The notes under the pieces are model-generated. The model saw only the letters and a program-made list of their open reading frames with translations. It made no database searches and was not told the origin of the DNA. A program made the position numbers and the translations under genes. Below, piece after piece: positions 44,024 to 53,559 of a stretch of DNA of 64,000 nt. The stretch is from Saccharothrix sp. NRRL B-16348 (GTDB taxonomy: Bacteria; Actinomycetota; Actinomycetes; Mycobacteriales; Pseudonocardiaceae). The stretch is taken from NCBI RefSeq assembly GCF_001280085.1, contig NZ_LGED01000057.1, positions 96,489 to 160,488 on the forward strand, written 5' to 3'. Numbering within the stretch: position 1 is the first letter of the stretch; each line of letters starts with the position of its first letter.

Positions 44024-45247
44024 TCATGTCGACGTGCTCGATGCGGTCGCGTCCTGCTGGTTCGGACCGCGGAAGGGTTCGGTCGTGGCGGCGGGCAGAC
44101 CGAACACCTGTTCCCTGACGACGGACAGCGCGGAGTGCAGTGCGCCGGAACGCACCGGTTTCCCGGTCACCAGGGCGAGTCGGACGGGGGTGCGGGGCAC
44201 CACCAGGCGGCGCAGCTCGGCCGCGACGAGCTCGGCGAGCGTCGTGCCGCCCGCCTGCGCGATCTCGCCGGACAGCAGCACCAGTTCGGGGTCGAGCACG
44301 GCGATCACGTTCGCCACGCCGGTCGCGACGCGGCGGGCCAGGTCGACCAGGAACTCCCGGCCGGCCGGTCCTTCGCCCAACGCCTTCTCCACGGCCTCCT
44401 GGCCGGTGCGCGCGGACACGCCGTGCGCGCGGGCGAGGCGGGCGATGCCGGGGCTGTCGAGGAGGTCGCCGTAACGGCTGCCGGTGCGTTCGGTGCCCGT
44501 GTCGGCGTGCGCGTGGTCCGGGACCCGCATGGCGTCGATCTCGCCCGCGCCACCGGTCGCGCCGCGCAGCAGCACGCCGTTGACCACGACGGCCGCGCCC
44601 ACCGCGTCGGCGGGCCAGAGCAGGACGAAGTTCCTGACCCCGACGGCCCGGCCGGCGATCATCTCCTCCAGCGCGACGAGGTTGACGTCGTTCTCGACCG
44701 TGACGGAGGTGTCGAGGAGGGCTTCGAGCTCCTCCGGGATGTTCTTGTTCTCCCAGCCGGGCATGTGCGGGGCGTAGTTGAGGCGGCCGGTCGCCGGGTC
44801 CACCGCGCCGGGGCTGCCGACGACGACGTGGTGCAGGGCGTCGGTGGTGAGGCCGGCGAGGGCGGCGGCCTTCGTGACCGCGCTGTGGAACGCCTCCAGC
44901 ACGTCGGTCTTCGGCATGGGCGCGCGGTGTTCGGCGAGCGTCGTGCCGGAGATGTCGGCGATGGCGACGTCGACCGCGTCGGGGGTGAGGTCGACGGCGG
45001 CGACGTGGGCGAGCGCGCCGTTGACCGTCCAGAGCTGCGCCCGGGGGCCGCGTCCGCCGCCACGCAACCCGCTGCGCAGGACCGTGCCCTCGTCTTCGAG
45101 GCGGGTGAGGAGCTGCGCGGTGGCCGGTTTGGACAGGCCGATGATCCCTTCCAGCTCCGCCCTGGTCAGCGGGCCGTTGCGGAGCAGCGCCTCGATGGCC
45201 GCGCGGTCGTTGATCTCGCGCAGCAGCCTCGGGCTCCCGGCTCGCAT
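44024..45247 (-). CDS. ROK-family transcriptional repressor heading the GH4/ABC operon
   Basis: A 407-residue ROK protein. The N-terminal winged helix-turn-helix is LLRNGPLTRAELEGIIGLSKPATAQLLTRLEDEGTV (about residues 22-57). The ROK sugar-binding domain follows (VAAVDLTPDAVDVAIADISG...). ENDVNLVALEEMIAG and the segment near LLRGATGGAGEIDAMRVP mark the ligand site, although the usual zinc-binding CxCGxxGC cluster is missing. It is the first gene of the operon, and a near-perfect 19-bp dyad lies just upstream, so it very likely represses its own operon until sugar binds. Confidence 0.9.
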   Translation of the reverse strand: MRAGSPRLLREINDRAAIEALLRNGPLTRAELEGIIGLSKPATAQLLTRLEDEGTVLRSGLRGGGRGPRAQLWTVNGALAHVAAVDLTPDAVDVAIADISGTTLAEHRAPMPKTDVLEAFHSAVTKAAALAGLTTDALHHVVVGSPGAVDPATGRLNYAPHMPGWENKNIPEELEALLDTSVTVENDVNLVALEEMIAGRAVGVRNFVLLWPADAVGAAVVVNGVLLRGATGGAGEIDAMRVPDHAHADTGTERTGSRYGDLLDSPGIARLARAHGVSARTGQEAVEKALGEGPAGREFLVDLARRVATGVANVIAVLDPELVLLSGEIAQAGGTTLAELVAAELRRLVVPRTPVRLALVTGKPVRSGALHSALSVVREQVFGLPAATTEPFRGPNQQDATASSTST

Positions 45248-45266
45248 CGGGTCTCCTGTCCGTCCT

Positions 45267-45285
45267 GTCTGGTAACTTTCCAGAC
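45267..45285. promoter_or_regulatory. ROK operator at the head of the GH4/ABC operon
   Basis: GTCTGGTAACTTTCCAGAC is a 9+1+9 dyad with one imperfect pair, 20 bases upstream of the ROK start. The core resembles the AA-N-TT type sites reported for actinobacterial ROK repressors. The 45248-45381 gap also separates this operon from the divergent DUF3159 gene. Confidence 0.7.
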
Positions 45286-45381
45286 GATTTCGTGGGAACG
45301 GTAGTGACGGGCCTCACGGCGGTCAATGCGCCGAGACGGGTCTGTTACCTGGGTTAGGTTGGCCTAAGGCACCCTGGAGGC

Positions 45382-46017
45382 ATGACCGACACGCGTCAGG
45401 AGTCGCTGGCCGCACTGCTGGGCGGGCGGGGCGGTGCGTTGGACGCCTCGCTGCCGCCGTTGGCGTTCGTCGTGGGGTGGCTGCTGGGCGGGAACTCGAT
45501 CGCCGTCGGGGCCTTGGCGGCGGTGGCGTGTGGCGTGGTCGTCGGCGTGATCCGGGTGGTCCGGGGCAGCCGCCCTCGCGCGCTCCTGGTCTCGGTGGCC
45601 TTGGTGGTGCTGGCCGCTTACGTCGCACTGCAGACGGGCCGCGCCGAGGACTTCTTCCTCGTGCAGATCTTCCTCAACGCGGCGTCGGCCCTGGTCTGGT
45701 CGGCGTCGATCGTCCTGAGGTGGCCTCTCCTCGGCGTGGTGGTCGGTCTGATCACGGGCCAGAAGTTCCGCTGGCGCCGCGACCCGGACCTCCTCCGCGC
45801 CTACCGCTACGCCTCTTGGCCGTGGGTGGGCCAGTACATCCTCCGCGTCCTCGTCTTCGGCGCCCTCTGGCTGGCCGGCGAGGTGGTCCTGCTGGGCATC
45901 ATGCGTGCCGCCCTGACCTGGCCGCTCCAGGTGGCGTGCATCGCCGTGAGCTGGTGGATCCTCCGCCGCACCCTCCCCTCGGACCACCCGGGCCTCCGCC
46001 ACCCCCGCACCCCTTGA
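45382..46017 (+). CDS. DUF3159 family membrane protein
   Basis: A 211-residue membrane protein with about five to six hydrophobic segments. The conserved DUF3159 core includes LQTGRAEDFFLVQIFLNAASALVWSASIVLRWPLLGVVVGLITG (about residues 85-128) and RRDPDLLRAYRYASWPWVGQYILRVLVF. Actinobacterial members are widespread but uncharacterised. It is monocistronic, divergent from the ROK operon, and followed after 3 bases by the palindromic 22-bp array R2. Confidence 0.85.
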   Translation: MTDTRQESLAALLGGRGGALDASLPPLAFVVGWLLGGNSIAVGALAAVACGVVVGVIRVVRGSRPRALLVSVALVVLAAYVALQTGRAEDFFLVQIFLNAASALVWSASIVLRWPLLGVVVGLITGQKFRWRRDPDLLRAYRYASWPWVGQYILRVLVFGALWLAGEVVLLGIMRAALTWPLQVACIAVSWWILRRTLPSDHPGLRHPRTP

Positions 46018-46020
46018 CCC

Positions 46021-46256
46021 CCGCGCGTGTCGAACCCTCGCGTCCCGCGTGTCGAACCTCCAAGTCGCGCGTGTCCTACGTTCGCGTCGCCCGTGTCCTA
46101 CGTTCAGAACAGGCGAGTTCAACGCTCAGAACACGACGCGGTTGTTCTGAGCGTTGAACACGGGGTACCGGAACGTAGGACACGCGCGTTCTGAACGTAG
46201 GACACGCGCGCGCTGAAAGTTCGACACGCGGGACGTGAAGGTTCGACACGCGCGGG
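46021..46256. repeat. Palindromic 22-bp-period array R2 (5 forward + 5 reverse units)
   Basis: GTGTC starts recur at exact 22-base steps at 46027, 46049, 46071 and 46093. A terminal-type GAGTTCAACGCTC unit follows at 46115. After a 9-base loop (46134-46142) the reverse half mirrors this: GACAC marks at 46179, 46201, 46223 and 46245, also 22 apart. The centre is a perfect 17-bp stem (46117-46133 with 46143-46159). The array fills the whole gap between the convergent DUF3159 and kinase genes. Confidence 0.92.
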
Positions 46257-46259
46257 GGA

Positions 46260-47192
46260 TTAGGTGGGGCGGGGGGCGGAGCCGCCCAGGATTTTCACGG
46301 CGGCCAGCCAGGCGGCGCCGGCGGCGCCCTCGGTGGCGACCGTGACGGTGGCCGAGGTGCGGGTGGTCAGTTCGCGCTTGAGGCGGGAGCCCAAGGGGTG
46401 TGCGTGGACCAGGCTGCCCATCAGGACGATCGGGGAGCGGTCGTCGGACGGGCGCGCGGCCTCGGCCAGGTCGGCCAGGGTGCGCACGGCGGCGGTGATG
46501 ATCCGGTCGGCCGAACGGGCCTCGGCGTGCGCCGTCACGAGGGGTGCGTAGGTCGCCAGGGCGATCGGCGCGGCGGCGTTGGCCACGGTGATCAACCGCC
46601 GCCACTGCTCACGTCGGGGCAGCTCGGGGATGTCGGCACGCGCCAGCACGGCGGTGGTCAGGTCGTCCGGGTCGTCCCGCTCCAACGCCGCCAGCGTCGC
46701 CCGCACCGCCTCACGCCCCAGCCAGAACGCCGACCCCTCGTCACCCAGCAGCCAGCCGTACCCACCGGCCGTCGACACCAGCTCGTGGTGCTCGATCCGG
46801 GCCGCGATCGACCCCGTCCCGGCCACCAGCACGGTCCCGTCGGGCGACGCCGAACCGGTCGCGAACGCCGCCTCGGAGTCGGTGATCACCCGCATCGGGC
46901 ACCGCAGCCCGGCGCCCGCCCACGCCGCCTCGAACAACGCCGCCACCGCCGGATCGCTGAGCAGCTTGCTCGAACCGGCCATGCCCAGCACGCCCGACTC
47001 GACCTTCGCCGGGTCCAACCCGTCCAACGCCGCCGTCAACGCCTGCCGGACGTGCGCGGCGGCCGTCTCCGGCGGGTGGGAGTTGGGGTTCGCGCCGCCG
47101 GCCACCCCGGCGCCCAGGCGCACGCCGTCCAGGTCGAGCACCAACGCCCGGGTGCTCGTGCCGCCCGCGTCCAGACCCACTACGAAACCCAT
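46260..47192 (-). CDS. BadF/BcrA-type N-acetylglucosamine kinase
   Basis: A 310-residue kinase. FVVGLDAGGTSTRALVLDLDG is the phosphate-1 loop, ITDSEAAFATGSASPDGTVLVAGTGSIAARI holds the catalytic Asp and phosphate-2 loop (about residue 105-130), and GGYGWLLGDEGSAFWLGREAVRA is the GlcNAc-kinase signature. IVLMGSLVHAHPLGSRL is near the adenosine site. It would supply GlcNAc-6-phosphate for NagA and NagB-II encoded 10 kb away, but it stands alone here. ATG 47192 is the first start that keeps the phosphate-1 loop at the N-terminus. Confidence 0.87.
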   Translation of the reverse strand: MGFVVGLDAGGTSTRALVLDLDGVRLGAGVAGGANPNSHPPETAAAHVRQALTAALDGLDPAKVESGVLGMAGSSKLLSDPAVAALFEAAWAGAGLRCPMRVITDSEAAFATGSASPDGTVLVAGTGSIAARIEHHELVSTAGGYGWLLGDEGSAFWLGREAVRATLAALERDDPDDLTTAVLARADIPELPRREQWRRLITVANAAAPIALATYAPLVTAHAEARSADRIITAAVRTLADLAEAARPSDDRSPIVLMGSLVHAHPLGSRLKRELTTRTSATVTVATEGAAGAAWLAAVKILGGSAPRPT

Positions 47193-47218
47193 TCGCCCGA
47201 GTATGCCCAGCACGAACG

Positions 47219-47253
47219 AGGTCCGGCACACCCAACCGGGTTGTGCCGGACCT
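47219..47253 (-). terminator. Terminator of the subtilase gene
   Basis: A perfect 12-bp stem (AGGTCCGGCACA with TGTGCCGGACCT) and an 11-base loop, 29 bases past the minus-strand stop of the S8 peptidase. Confidence 0.75.
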
Positions 47254-47281
47254 GGCTCTCCGTGACAGCAGCACCAGCCCG

Positions 47282-50200
47282 TCAGCGCACCGCGAGCACC
47301 TGCGCACGGTCGCCGGACGCGTTGTGGTGGTGCAGGAACAGCAGACCGGCCACCGCCGACCCACCGCGCCGCACGCGCAGCACCGCGCCCGGCTCCGCCA
47401 CGAACGACACCCCGCCCTCGACCCCGAGCCCCGGCCGCAGCGGGTCGAACGCCATCGGCGTGTCGATCCGGTCGACGAACCCGTCCGCGTTGCCCGGCGC
47501 CGGGTACGTCCCGGCCATCGCGACGGTGTAGGTCAACGGCGCGCTGCCGGCCGCCGGGTCGATCCCCAACGCCGCCAACGCCACCGGCAGCACCACCACG
47601 TCGCTGTCCATCACGTTGGTGTCCACGTCGCCGTACTGGCCGTTGAGCGGCTGCTCGTCCACGACCTCGCCGTCCGCCTCCCGCACGGTCCGCGCCAGCC
47701 ACACGTCCGCCGTCACGACCTCGCCCACGCTCGGCTTCACCGCGCGCACGGTGTAGTCGCGCGCCCCGTCGCCGTCGGTGTCGATCCGGATCTCCGGGCT
47801 GGCGGCGATGCCGAGCGTCACCCAGTTGTGCCAGGTCACGACCCCGAACGCGAGCATCCCGTCACCCGATGCGGCACCGACGTACCGCAGGTCGCCGCCC
47901 TTGGCCGACCCGTTGACCGCGCAGTCGGCCTGCACCTCGTCCGCGCAGTCGGGCAGCTCCGGGCTGGAGCCCTGCAGCTCGACCACGCTCACGAACGACC
48001 GGTAGGCCTCGTCGCCCTCGCCCTGGTCCAGCCCGCGCCCGGTCAACTCGACCGTGCCGTCACCGCGGTCGACCGCCTCCACGTCCGCGACCGGTTTCGG
48101 CGCCGCGTAGACCGGCACCCGGAGCGTGCGGTCGCCGGACCGCACGAGCAGCCGCCCGGACGCCTCCGCCAGGAACTGCCGCGCCACGTCCGCCTGCACC
48201 TTCTCCACGGTCGGGTCGGCCACCTTCCGCAGCTCCTCGGGCGTGACGGTCAGCGTCACCTCGACCGACGCGGTCCCACCGGGCGGCACGACGAGCACCG
48301 GCGGCCACACCCCGAACTCCGCGCCCGGCACGGTGGTCGCGGCCTGGTACGACACGCGGGCCGTGCGCGGTGACGCCGACTTGTTCACCACCTCCACCGT
48401 CTTGCTCACCGAAGTGGCGGACGCCGCCTCGACCGTCCCGAACGTCACGCCCACCGTGCCGGGGTCGTCCGCGACCATGGCCAGCAGGTCGACGCCGACC
48501 GCGTCCAGCGCGTCCACCCGCCCCGCGCCGACCCGCATCGGCGCCTCGGGCGTGCCGGTGGTGTGGTCGTCGCCGTCAGTCACGTCGCCGGTCGCGGTGT
48601 TCACGATCGCGGCCTTGACCTCTTCGACCGTCCACTCCGGACGTGCCTCCCGCACCAGCGCGGCGATGCCGGCCACGTGCGGCGCGGCCATCGACGTGCC
48701 GCCCATGCTCACCGCGTCGGCGCCCGTGCCGACCGACGCGGACACGATCGTGTCACCGGGCGCGGCGACGTCCGGCTTGGCCGCCGTGGCGCCGCGCGAC
48801 CCGCGCGAGGACGACGGCGTGATGGTGTCGGCCAGGGTCGGCGTCATCGTCGGCACGGCGTTGCGCAGCGAGCCGAGCATCCGCACCTGGAGCGTGCCGT
48901 CGGCCAACGCGGGCCGCACGGCGTCGGTCGCGGCACGGGTGAACTGGAACGCCGGGATGCCCGCGTTGCCCGCGATGGCCGCCTTGAAGTGGGCGCTGGT
49001 GGCGGTGAGCAGCACGCCTTCCGCGCCGGCCGCCTGGGCGTTGTCGGTCCGCGCGGCCGAGCCGCACTCGCGGGTCGCGTCGTCCTCGTCCCACTCCAGC
49101 CACACGAACCTGCCGTGCAGGTCGTCGGCGATCGGCGCGCACCCGTCGAGGTTCTCCGGGTCGGTCACCGGCACGACGGGCCGCGTCACGTCCAGCGCGG
49201 CGTACCCGGGGTAGCTCTTGCTGTACTGCCCGGCGTGCCGCGCGCCCGCCACTTCGACGCCGTCGAGCAGCGCGTACGCGTCCCGCGTGTTCGCCACCGC
49301 CAGCGCCTCGGGCGCGTTCGCGGGCGAGCCTCCGACGTCGTAGAAGTCGCCGCCGTTGCCCGCCGCCGCGACGACCACCACGCCGTGCTCGACGACCTTG
49401 CGCACGAACAGGTTGTCCGGGTCGTCCTGGCCGCCGAAGTCGCTGCCCAGCGACAGGTTCACCACGTCGAGGTGGTCGCCGAAGTCGCCGTCGCCGTTCG
49501 GGTCGAGCGACCAGTCGAGGGCCTGGCCCACCAGGTCGGTCGACCCCGTGCAGCCGAACACCTTCAACGCGTACAGGGACGCTTTCGGCGCGGTGCCGGG
49601 CCCGATCTTCATGCCGGCCACGGCTTCGGGCGTCAACGTCGAGTAGTCGCCGGTGAACGGCGTGCCGTCGGCGTTCTCGCCGTACCCGGCGGCGGTGCCC
49701 GCGACGTGCGTGCCGTGGCTCTGGCAGTCCAGGGGGTTCGGGTCGGGCGCCGGCACCGCCTGCTCGGGCGTCGTGGAGTCGTAGGCGTCGCCCGCGAAGT
49801 CGTGGCCGCCGACGACCTTCGCGGTCGGCGTCCACGGCGCGGTGCGGTCTACGGCTTCGTAGGCGGCGGTGGTGCCGGGGCCGCCGAAGTCGGCGTGCGT
49901 GTAGTCGATGCCGGTGTCGATGACGCCGATGCGCAGGCCCTCGCCGTAGCGGCCGGTGTCCCGCCAGACCCGCGCGGCCCGCGTCAGCTCAACCGCGCCC
50001 GCGTTCCGCACCGACTTCGGCACGGTCAGCCGCACGGACTTGACCTCGGGCAACGCGGTCAGCCCGCGCAGGCTCGCGGCGTCGGCGGTGACCACGACAC
50101 CCGGCACCGCGTTGCGCGTCTTGGCGACCTCGCGGGTGGCGGCGTCCTGGCCGCGCAACGCCGTCAGCACCCGGTCGGCCTGCACGTCGGCGCGCTGCCG

Positions 50201-50485
50201 GGCCGCCCGTGCCGCCGCCGCGGGGTCGTGCCCGCCGCGTGCCTTCTCGTCACCGTACGCGCGGGTGGCCGGGGTCGTGGTCAGCTCGACGAACGCGGTG
50301 ACCGGCCCGGTGGCGCGGGCCAGCGCCGCGCCGACCCGCTCGGACGACCCGTCACCGGCGTGGTCGGCGCGGTTCGGCGGCAGGGGTCTGGCCGCCTGGT
50401 CGGCTCCCGAGGCGCTGCCGACGAGGAGCGTGCCGAGCAGTGCGGCGGTGGCGGCGGACGCCCACACCGGGCGGTGGAGTTTCAT
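47282..50485 (-). CDS. Large secreted S8 family serine peptidase (subtilase) with PA-type insert
   Basis: A 1067-residue secreted protease. A signal peptide (residues 1-28, ending GSASGA) is followed by a propeptide with inhibitor-I9-like features. The catalytic triad is Asp in IGVIDTGIDYTHADFGG, His in SHGTHVAGTAAG and Ser in GGTSMAAPHVAGIAAL. Between His and Ser lies a roughly 140-residue protease-associated insert (YAALDVTRPVVPVTDPENLDGCAPIADDLHGRFVW...). Over 400 residues of beta-rich C-terminal region follow. ATG 50485 has GAAGGG at good spacing and gives a clean signal peptide. The substrate is unknown. Confidence 0.9.
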   Translation of the reverse strand: MKLHRPVWASAATAALLGTLLVGSASGADQAARPLPPNRADHAGDGSSERVGAALARATGPVTAFVELTTTPATRAYGDEKARGGHDPAAAARAARQRADVQADRVLTALRGQDAATREVAKTRNAVPGVVVTADAASLRGLTALPEVKSVRLTVPKSVRNAGAVELTRAARVWRDTGRYGEGLRIGVIDTGIDYTHADFGGPGTTAAYEAVDRTAPWTPTAKVVGGHDFAGDAYDSTTPEQAVPAPDPNPLDCQSHGTHVAGTAAGYGENADGTPFTGDYSTLTPEAVAGMKIGPGTAPKASLYALKVFGCTGSTDLVGQALDWSLDPNGDGDFGDHLDVVNLSLGSDFGGQDDPDNLFVRKVVEHGVVVVAAAGNGGDFYDVGGSPANAPEALAVANTRDAYALLDGVEVAGARHAGQYSKSYPGYAALDVTRPVVPVTDPENLDGCAPIADDLHGRFVWLEWDEDDATRECGSAARTDNAQAAGAEGVLLTATSAHFKAAIAGNAGIPAFQFTRAATDAVRPALADGTLQVRMLGSLRNAVPTMTPTLADTITPSSSRGSRGATAAKPDVAAPGDTIVSASVGTGADAVSMGGTSMAAPHVAGIAALVREARPEWTVEEVKAAIVNTATGDVTDGDDHTTGTPEAPMRVGAGRVDALDAVGVDLLAMVADDPGTVGVTFGTVEAASATSVSKTVEVVNKSASPRTARVSYQAATTVPGAEFGVWPPVLVVPPGGTASVEVTLTVTPEELRKVADPTVEKVQADVARQFLAEASGRLLVRSGDRTLRVPVYAAPKPVADVEAVDRGDGTVELTGRGLDQGEGDEAYRSFVSVVELQGSSPELPDCADEVQADCAVNGSAKGGDLRYVGAASGDGMLAFGVVTWHNWVTLGIAASPEIRIDTDGDGARDYTVRAVKPSVGEVVTADVWLARTVREADGEVVDEQPLNGQYGDVDTNVMDSDVVVLPVALAALGIDPAAGSAPLTYTVAMAGTYPAPGNADGFVDRIDTPMAFDPLRPGLGVEGGVSFVAEPGAVLRVRRGGSAVAGLLFLHHHNASGDRAQVLAVR

Positions 50486-50599
50486 CGCAACCCTTCGTAA
50501 CCGGGATTCATCGGACGAATAACCGGACAACCTCTAGACGGAGTCGAGGAACAGCGCTATACATCCGATCTGTCGACCGGCTTCTGAGGAGGACCTGCC

Positions 50600-51454
50600 G
50601 TGCAGTTGCTGCGCTTGGGACCGACGGGCTCCGAACGGCCCGCCGTCCGTGCCGACGACGGCGTCACGTACGACCTGACACCGGTGACCGACGACGTGAC
50701 CGGCGCGTTCCTCGCCGCCGACGGCATCGCCCGCACCCGGGCCGCGCTCGCCGCCGGCGAACTCCACCCGATCGTGGACGACGGTGCGCGGATCGGGCCG
50801 CCGGTGGCGGGGGTCGGCAAGCTCGTCTGCATCGGCCTCAACTACCGCGACCACGCGGACGAGACCGGGCTGCCGATCCCGGCCGAGCCGGTGATGTTCC
50901 TCAAGACGCCGGACACGATCGTCGGCCCGAACGACGAGGTGCTGGTGCCGCGCCGGTCCGTGAAGACGGACTGGGAGGTCGAGCTGGCCGTGGTCATCGG
51001 CCGCACGGCCCGGTACCTGGAGTCCGCCGAGGAGGCCATGACCTGCGTCGCCGGGTACGCGCTGTCCCACGACGTCAGCGAGCGCGAGTTCCAGCTCGAA
51101 CGCGGCGGGCAGTGGGACAAGGGCAAGAACTGCGAGACGTTCAACCCGCTCGGCCCCTTCCTCGTGCCCGCGGACGAGGTCGGCGACCCGCAGGCGCTCG
51201 GCATGCGGCTGTGGGTCAACGGCGTGCCGCGGCAGGACTCGTCCACCAAGAACATGATCTTCCCGGTGGCCGAGCTGGTCCGCTACCTGAGCTGGTTCCT
51301 CGTCCTCCGACCAGGTGACGTCATCAACACCGGCACGCCGGCCGGGGTGGCGCTGGGCCAGCCGGAGCCGAAGCCGTACCTGCGTGCGGGCGACGTGGTG
51401 GAGCTGGAGATCGACGGGCTGGGCAAGCAGCGGCAGACCCTCGGGCAGGCGTGA
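50600..51454 (+). CDS. Fumarylacetoacetate hydrolase family protein (probable 2,4-diketo-3-deoxy-L-fuconate hydrolase)
   Basis: A 284-residue FAH-fold enzyme. [36 protein letters not shown] (about residues 74-110) carries the conserved His and Lys. [16 protein letters not shown] supplies the metal Glu ligands, and [22 protein letters not shown] the Asp. In the non-phosphorylative L-fucose route this family cleaves the diketo acid into lactate and pyruvate; the neighbouring dehydratase and SDR fit that step. It overlaps the next gene by GTGA. Specificity is inferred from context. Confidence 0.85.
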   Translation: MQLLRLGPTGSERPAVRADDGVTYDLTPVTDDVTGAFLAADGIARTRAALAAGELHPIVDDGARIGPPVAGVGKLVCIGLNYRDHADETGLPIPAEPVMFLKTPDTIVGPNDEVLVPRRSVKTDWEVELAVVIGRTARYLESAEEAMTCVAGYALSHDVSEREFQLERGGQWDKGKNCETFNPLGPFLVPADEVGDPQALGMRLWVNGVPRQDSSTKNMIFPVAELVRYLSWFLVLRPGDVINTGTPAGVALGQPEPKPYLRAGDVVELEIDGLGKQRQTLGQA

Positions 51455-52773
51455 TGGCCGCGGGCGTGGACCGGATCGTCGCGCTCGACGTGCTGGACAT
51501 CCGGTTCCCGACCTCGCGCGAGCTGGACGGGTCGGACGCGATGAACCCCGACCCGGACTACTCCGCCGCCTACGTCGTGCTGCGCACGTCGGGCGGCCCG
51601 GAGGGCTACGGGCTGGCGTTCACCATCGGGCGTGGCAACGACGTGCAGGCCGCCGCGATCAGCTCGCTGGCGCACCACGTGGTCGGCCGGCCCGTCCCGC
51701 AGACCGCCGCCGACCTGGCCGGGCTGTACTTCGAGCTGGTCGGCGACTCGCAGCTGCGGTGGCTCGGCCCGGAGAAGGGCGTCGCGCACATGGCGCTCGG
51801 CGCGGTGGTCAACGCCGCGTGGGACCTGGCGGCACGGCGCGCGGGCCTGCCGCTGTGGCGGTTCCTGTCGGGCATGACGCCGGAGGAGATCGTCGGCCTG
51901 GTCGACTTCCGCTACCTGTCCGACGCGCTCACGCCCGACGAGGCGCTGGACATCCTGCGGCGCGCCGAGTCGGGACGCGCCGAACGGGCGGCGGCGCTCG
52001 TCCGGGACGGCTACCCGGCCTACACGACGTCGCCGGGCTGGCTGGGCTACGCCGACGACAAGCTCGCGGGCCTGGCGCGGGAGGCGTTGGCCGACGGCTT
52101 CGACATGATCAAGCTGAAGGTCGGCGGCAGCCTGGACGACGACGTGCGGCGGCTGAAGCTGGCCCGCGAGGTCGTCGGCCCGGACGTGCGCATCGCGGTG
52201 GACGCCAACCAGCGGTGGGACGTCGGCACGGCCATCGCGTGGATGCGCGAGCTGGCGCCGTTCGACCCGTACTGGATCGAGGAGCCCACCTCCCCGGACG
52301 ACGTGCTCGCGCACGCGGCCATCGCCAGGGCGTTGAGCCCGATCAAGGTCGCCACCGGCGAGCACGTGCAGAACCGGGTGGTGTTCAAGCAGCTGCTCCA
52401 GGCGGGCGCGGCGGACGTGGTGCAGCTCGACGCGTGCCGGGTGGGCGGCGTCAACGAGAACGTGGCGATCCTGCTGCTGGCCGCGAAGTTCGGCGTGCCG
52501 GTGTGCCCGCACGCGGGCGGCGTGGGACTGTGCGAGCTGGTCAGGCACCTGGCGATGGTCGACTTCGTGGCCGTCTCCGGCACGACCGACGGCCGCGTCA
52601 TCGAGTGGGTCGACCACCTGCACGAGCACTTCACCGACCCGGCGGTGGTGCGCGGCGGCCGGTACGTCGCGCCCGCCGAGCCCGGCTTCTCGGCCCGGCT
52701 GCGGGAGCGGACCCTGACCGACTACCGGTACCCCGACGGTCCGGTGTGGACCGAGTTGGAGGAGGAGCGGTGA
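51451..52773 (+). CDS. L-fuconate dehydratase (enolase superfamily)
   Basis: A 440-residue mandelate-racemase-type dehydratase. The N-terminal capping domain begins [31 protein letters not shown], a block typical of L-fuconate dehydratases. The catalytic KxK is in MIKLKVGGS (about residue 222). Metal ligands are in [18 protein letters not shown] and [10 protein letters not shown], and the catalytic His is in [13 protein letters not shown] near residue 350. It removes water from L-fuconate to give 2-keto-3-deoxy-L-fuconate. The GTG at 51451 (or ATG 51454) overlaps the FAH stop, showing tight coupling. Confidence 0.92.
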   Translation: MMAAGVDRIVALDVLDIRFPTSRELDGSDAMNPDPDYSAAYVVLRTSGGPEGYGLAFTIGRGNDVQAAAISSLAHHVVGRPVPQTAADLAGLYFELVGDSQLRWLGPEKGVAHMALGAVVNAAWDLAARRAGLPLWRFLSGMTPEEIVGLVDFRYLSDALTPDEALDILRRAESGRAERAAALVRDGYPAYTTSPGWLGYADDKLAGLAREALADGFDMIKLKVGGSLDDDVRRLKLAREVVGPDVRIAVDANQRWDVGTAIAWMRELAPFDPYWIEEPTSPDDVLAHAAIARALSPIKVATGEHVQNRVVFKQLLQAGAADVVQLDACRVGGVNENVAILLLAAKFGVPVCPHAGGVGLCELVRHLAMVDFVAVSGTTDGRVIEWVDHLHEHFTDPAVVRGGRYVAPAEPGFSARLRERTLTDYRYPDGPVWTELEEER

Positions 52774-53516
52774 GCGAGTTCCAAGGGCTGGTCGCGGTGG
52801 TGACCGGCGGGGCGTCGGGCATCGGCCTGGCCACCGCGCGGCTGCTGGCCGAACGGGGCGCGACCGCGGTGGCGCTGGACCTGAACCCCCAGGTCGACCC
52901 GCCGTTGCACGGGATCAGGATGGACGTCGCCGACGACGCGTCGGTGCGTGCCGCGATCGACGAGGTGGTCGAGCGGTTCGGCCGGCTCGACGTGGTGGTG
53001 AACAACGCGGGCGTCGGCGCGCAGGGCGACGTGACGGCGAACCCGGACGACGAGTGGCTCCGGGTGCTGAACGTGAACGTGGTCGGCATGGCCCGGGTGG
53101 CTCGCGCCGCGGTGCCGCACCTGCGGAAGTCGCCGTCCGCGGCGATCGTGAACACCGGCTCGATCGCGGCCTGGGCAGGTCTGCCGCAGCGCGCGCTGTA
53201 CTCGGCGAGCAAGGGCGCGGTGCACGCGTTGACGCTGGCCATGGCCGCGGACTACGTGCGCGAGGGCATCCGGGTGAACGCGGTGGCGCCCGGCACGGCC
53301 GACACGCCGTGGGTGGGCCGCCTGCTCGACTCGGCGCCGGACCCGGAGGCCGAGCGGGCCGCGTTGGAGGCGAGGCAGCCGCACGGCCGGCTGGTCTCGG
53401 CGGACGAGGTCGCGGGCGCCATCGCCTACCTGGCCGGTCCGCTCTCCGGCTCCACCGCCGGCACCGTCCTCGCGGTCGACGGCGGGATGCACGGGCTGCG
53501 GCTGCGTCCTCGGTAG
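52770..53516 (+). CDS. Short-chain dehydrogenase (probable 2-keto-3-deoxy-L-fuconate dehydrogenase)
   Basis: A 248-residue classical SDR. The cofactor motif is [21 protein letters not shown] (about residue 12) with ALDLN at the NAD-selecting position. NNAG follows, then catalytic Ser in [11 protein letters not shown], and YSASK for Tyr and Lys (about residue 152). The C-terminus is LAVDGGM. The overlap with the dehydratase (GTGA) and the FAH gene upstream place it at the oxidation of the 3-deoxy sugar acid in the L-fucose pathway. The exact substrate is inferred. Confidence 0.87.
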   Translation: MSEFQGLVAVVTGGASGIGLATARLLAERGATAVALDLNPQVDPPLHGIRMDVADDASVRAAIDEVVERFGRLDVVVNNAGVGAQGDVTANPDDEWLRVLNVNVVGMARVARAAVPHLRKSPSAAIVNTGSIAAWAGLPQRALYSASKGAVHALTLAMAADYVREGIRVNAVAPGTADTPWVGRLLDSAPDPEAERAALEARQPHGRLVSADEVAGAIAYLAGPLSGSTAGTVLAVDGGMHGLRLRPR

Positions 53517-53559
53517 CATTCGGCGTTGGGAAGACCTGGTCGCACGGAGAGGCGCAGCA

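Noticed and set aside
46018..46260. CRISPR array at the 22-bp repeats
   Set aside because: Units are contiguous with no spacers, orientation reverses within the array, and no cas genes are present.
46260..47702. Long N-terminal extension of the GlcNAc kinase
   Set aside because: The extension overlaps the subtilase terminator and coding region out of frame; the phosphate-1 loop starts right after ATG 47192.
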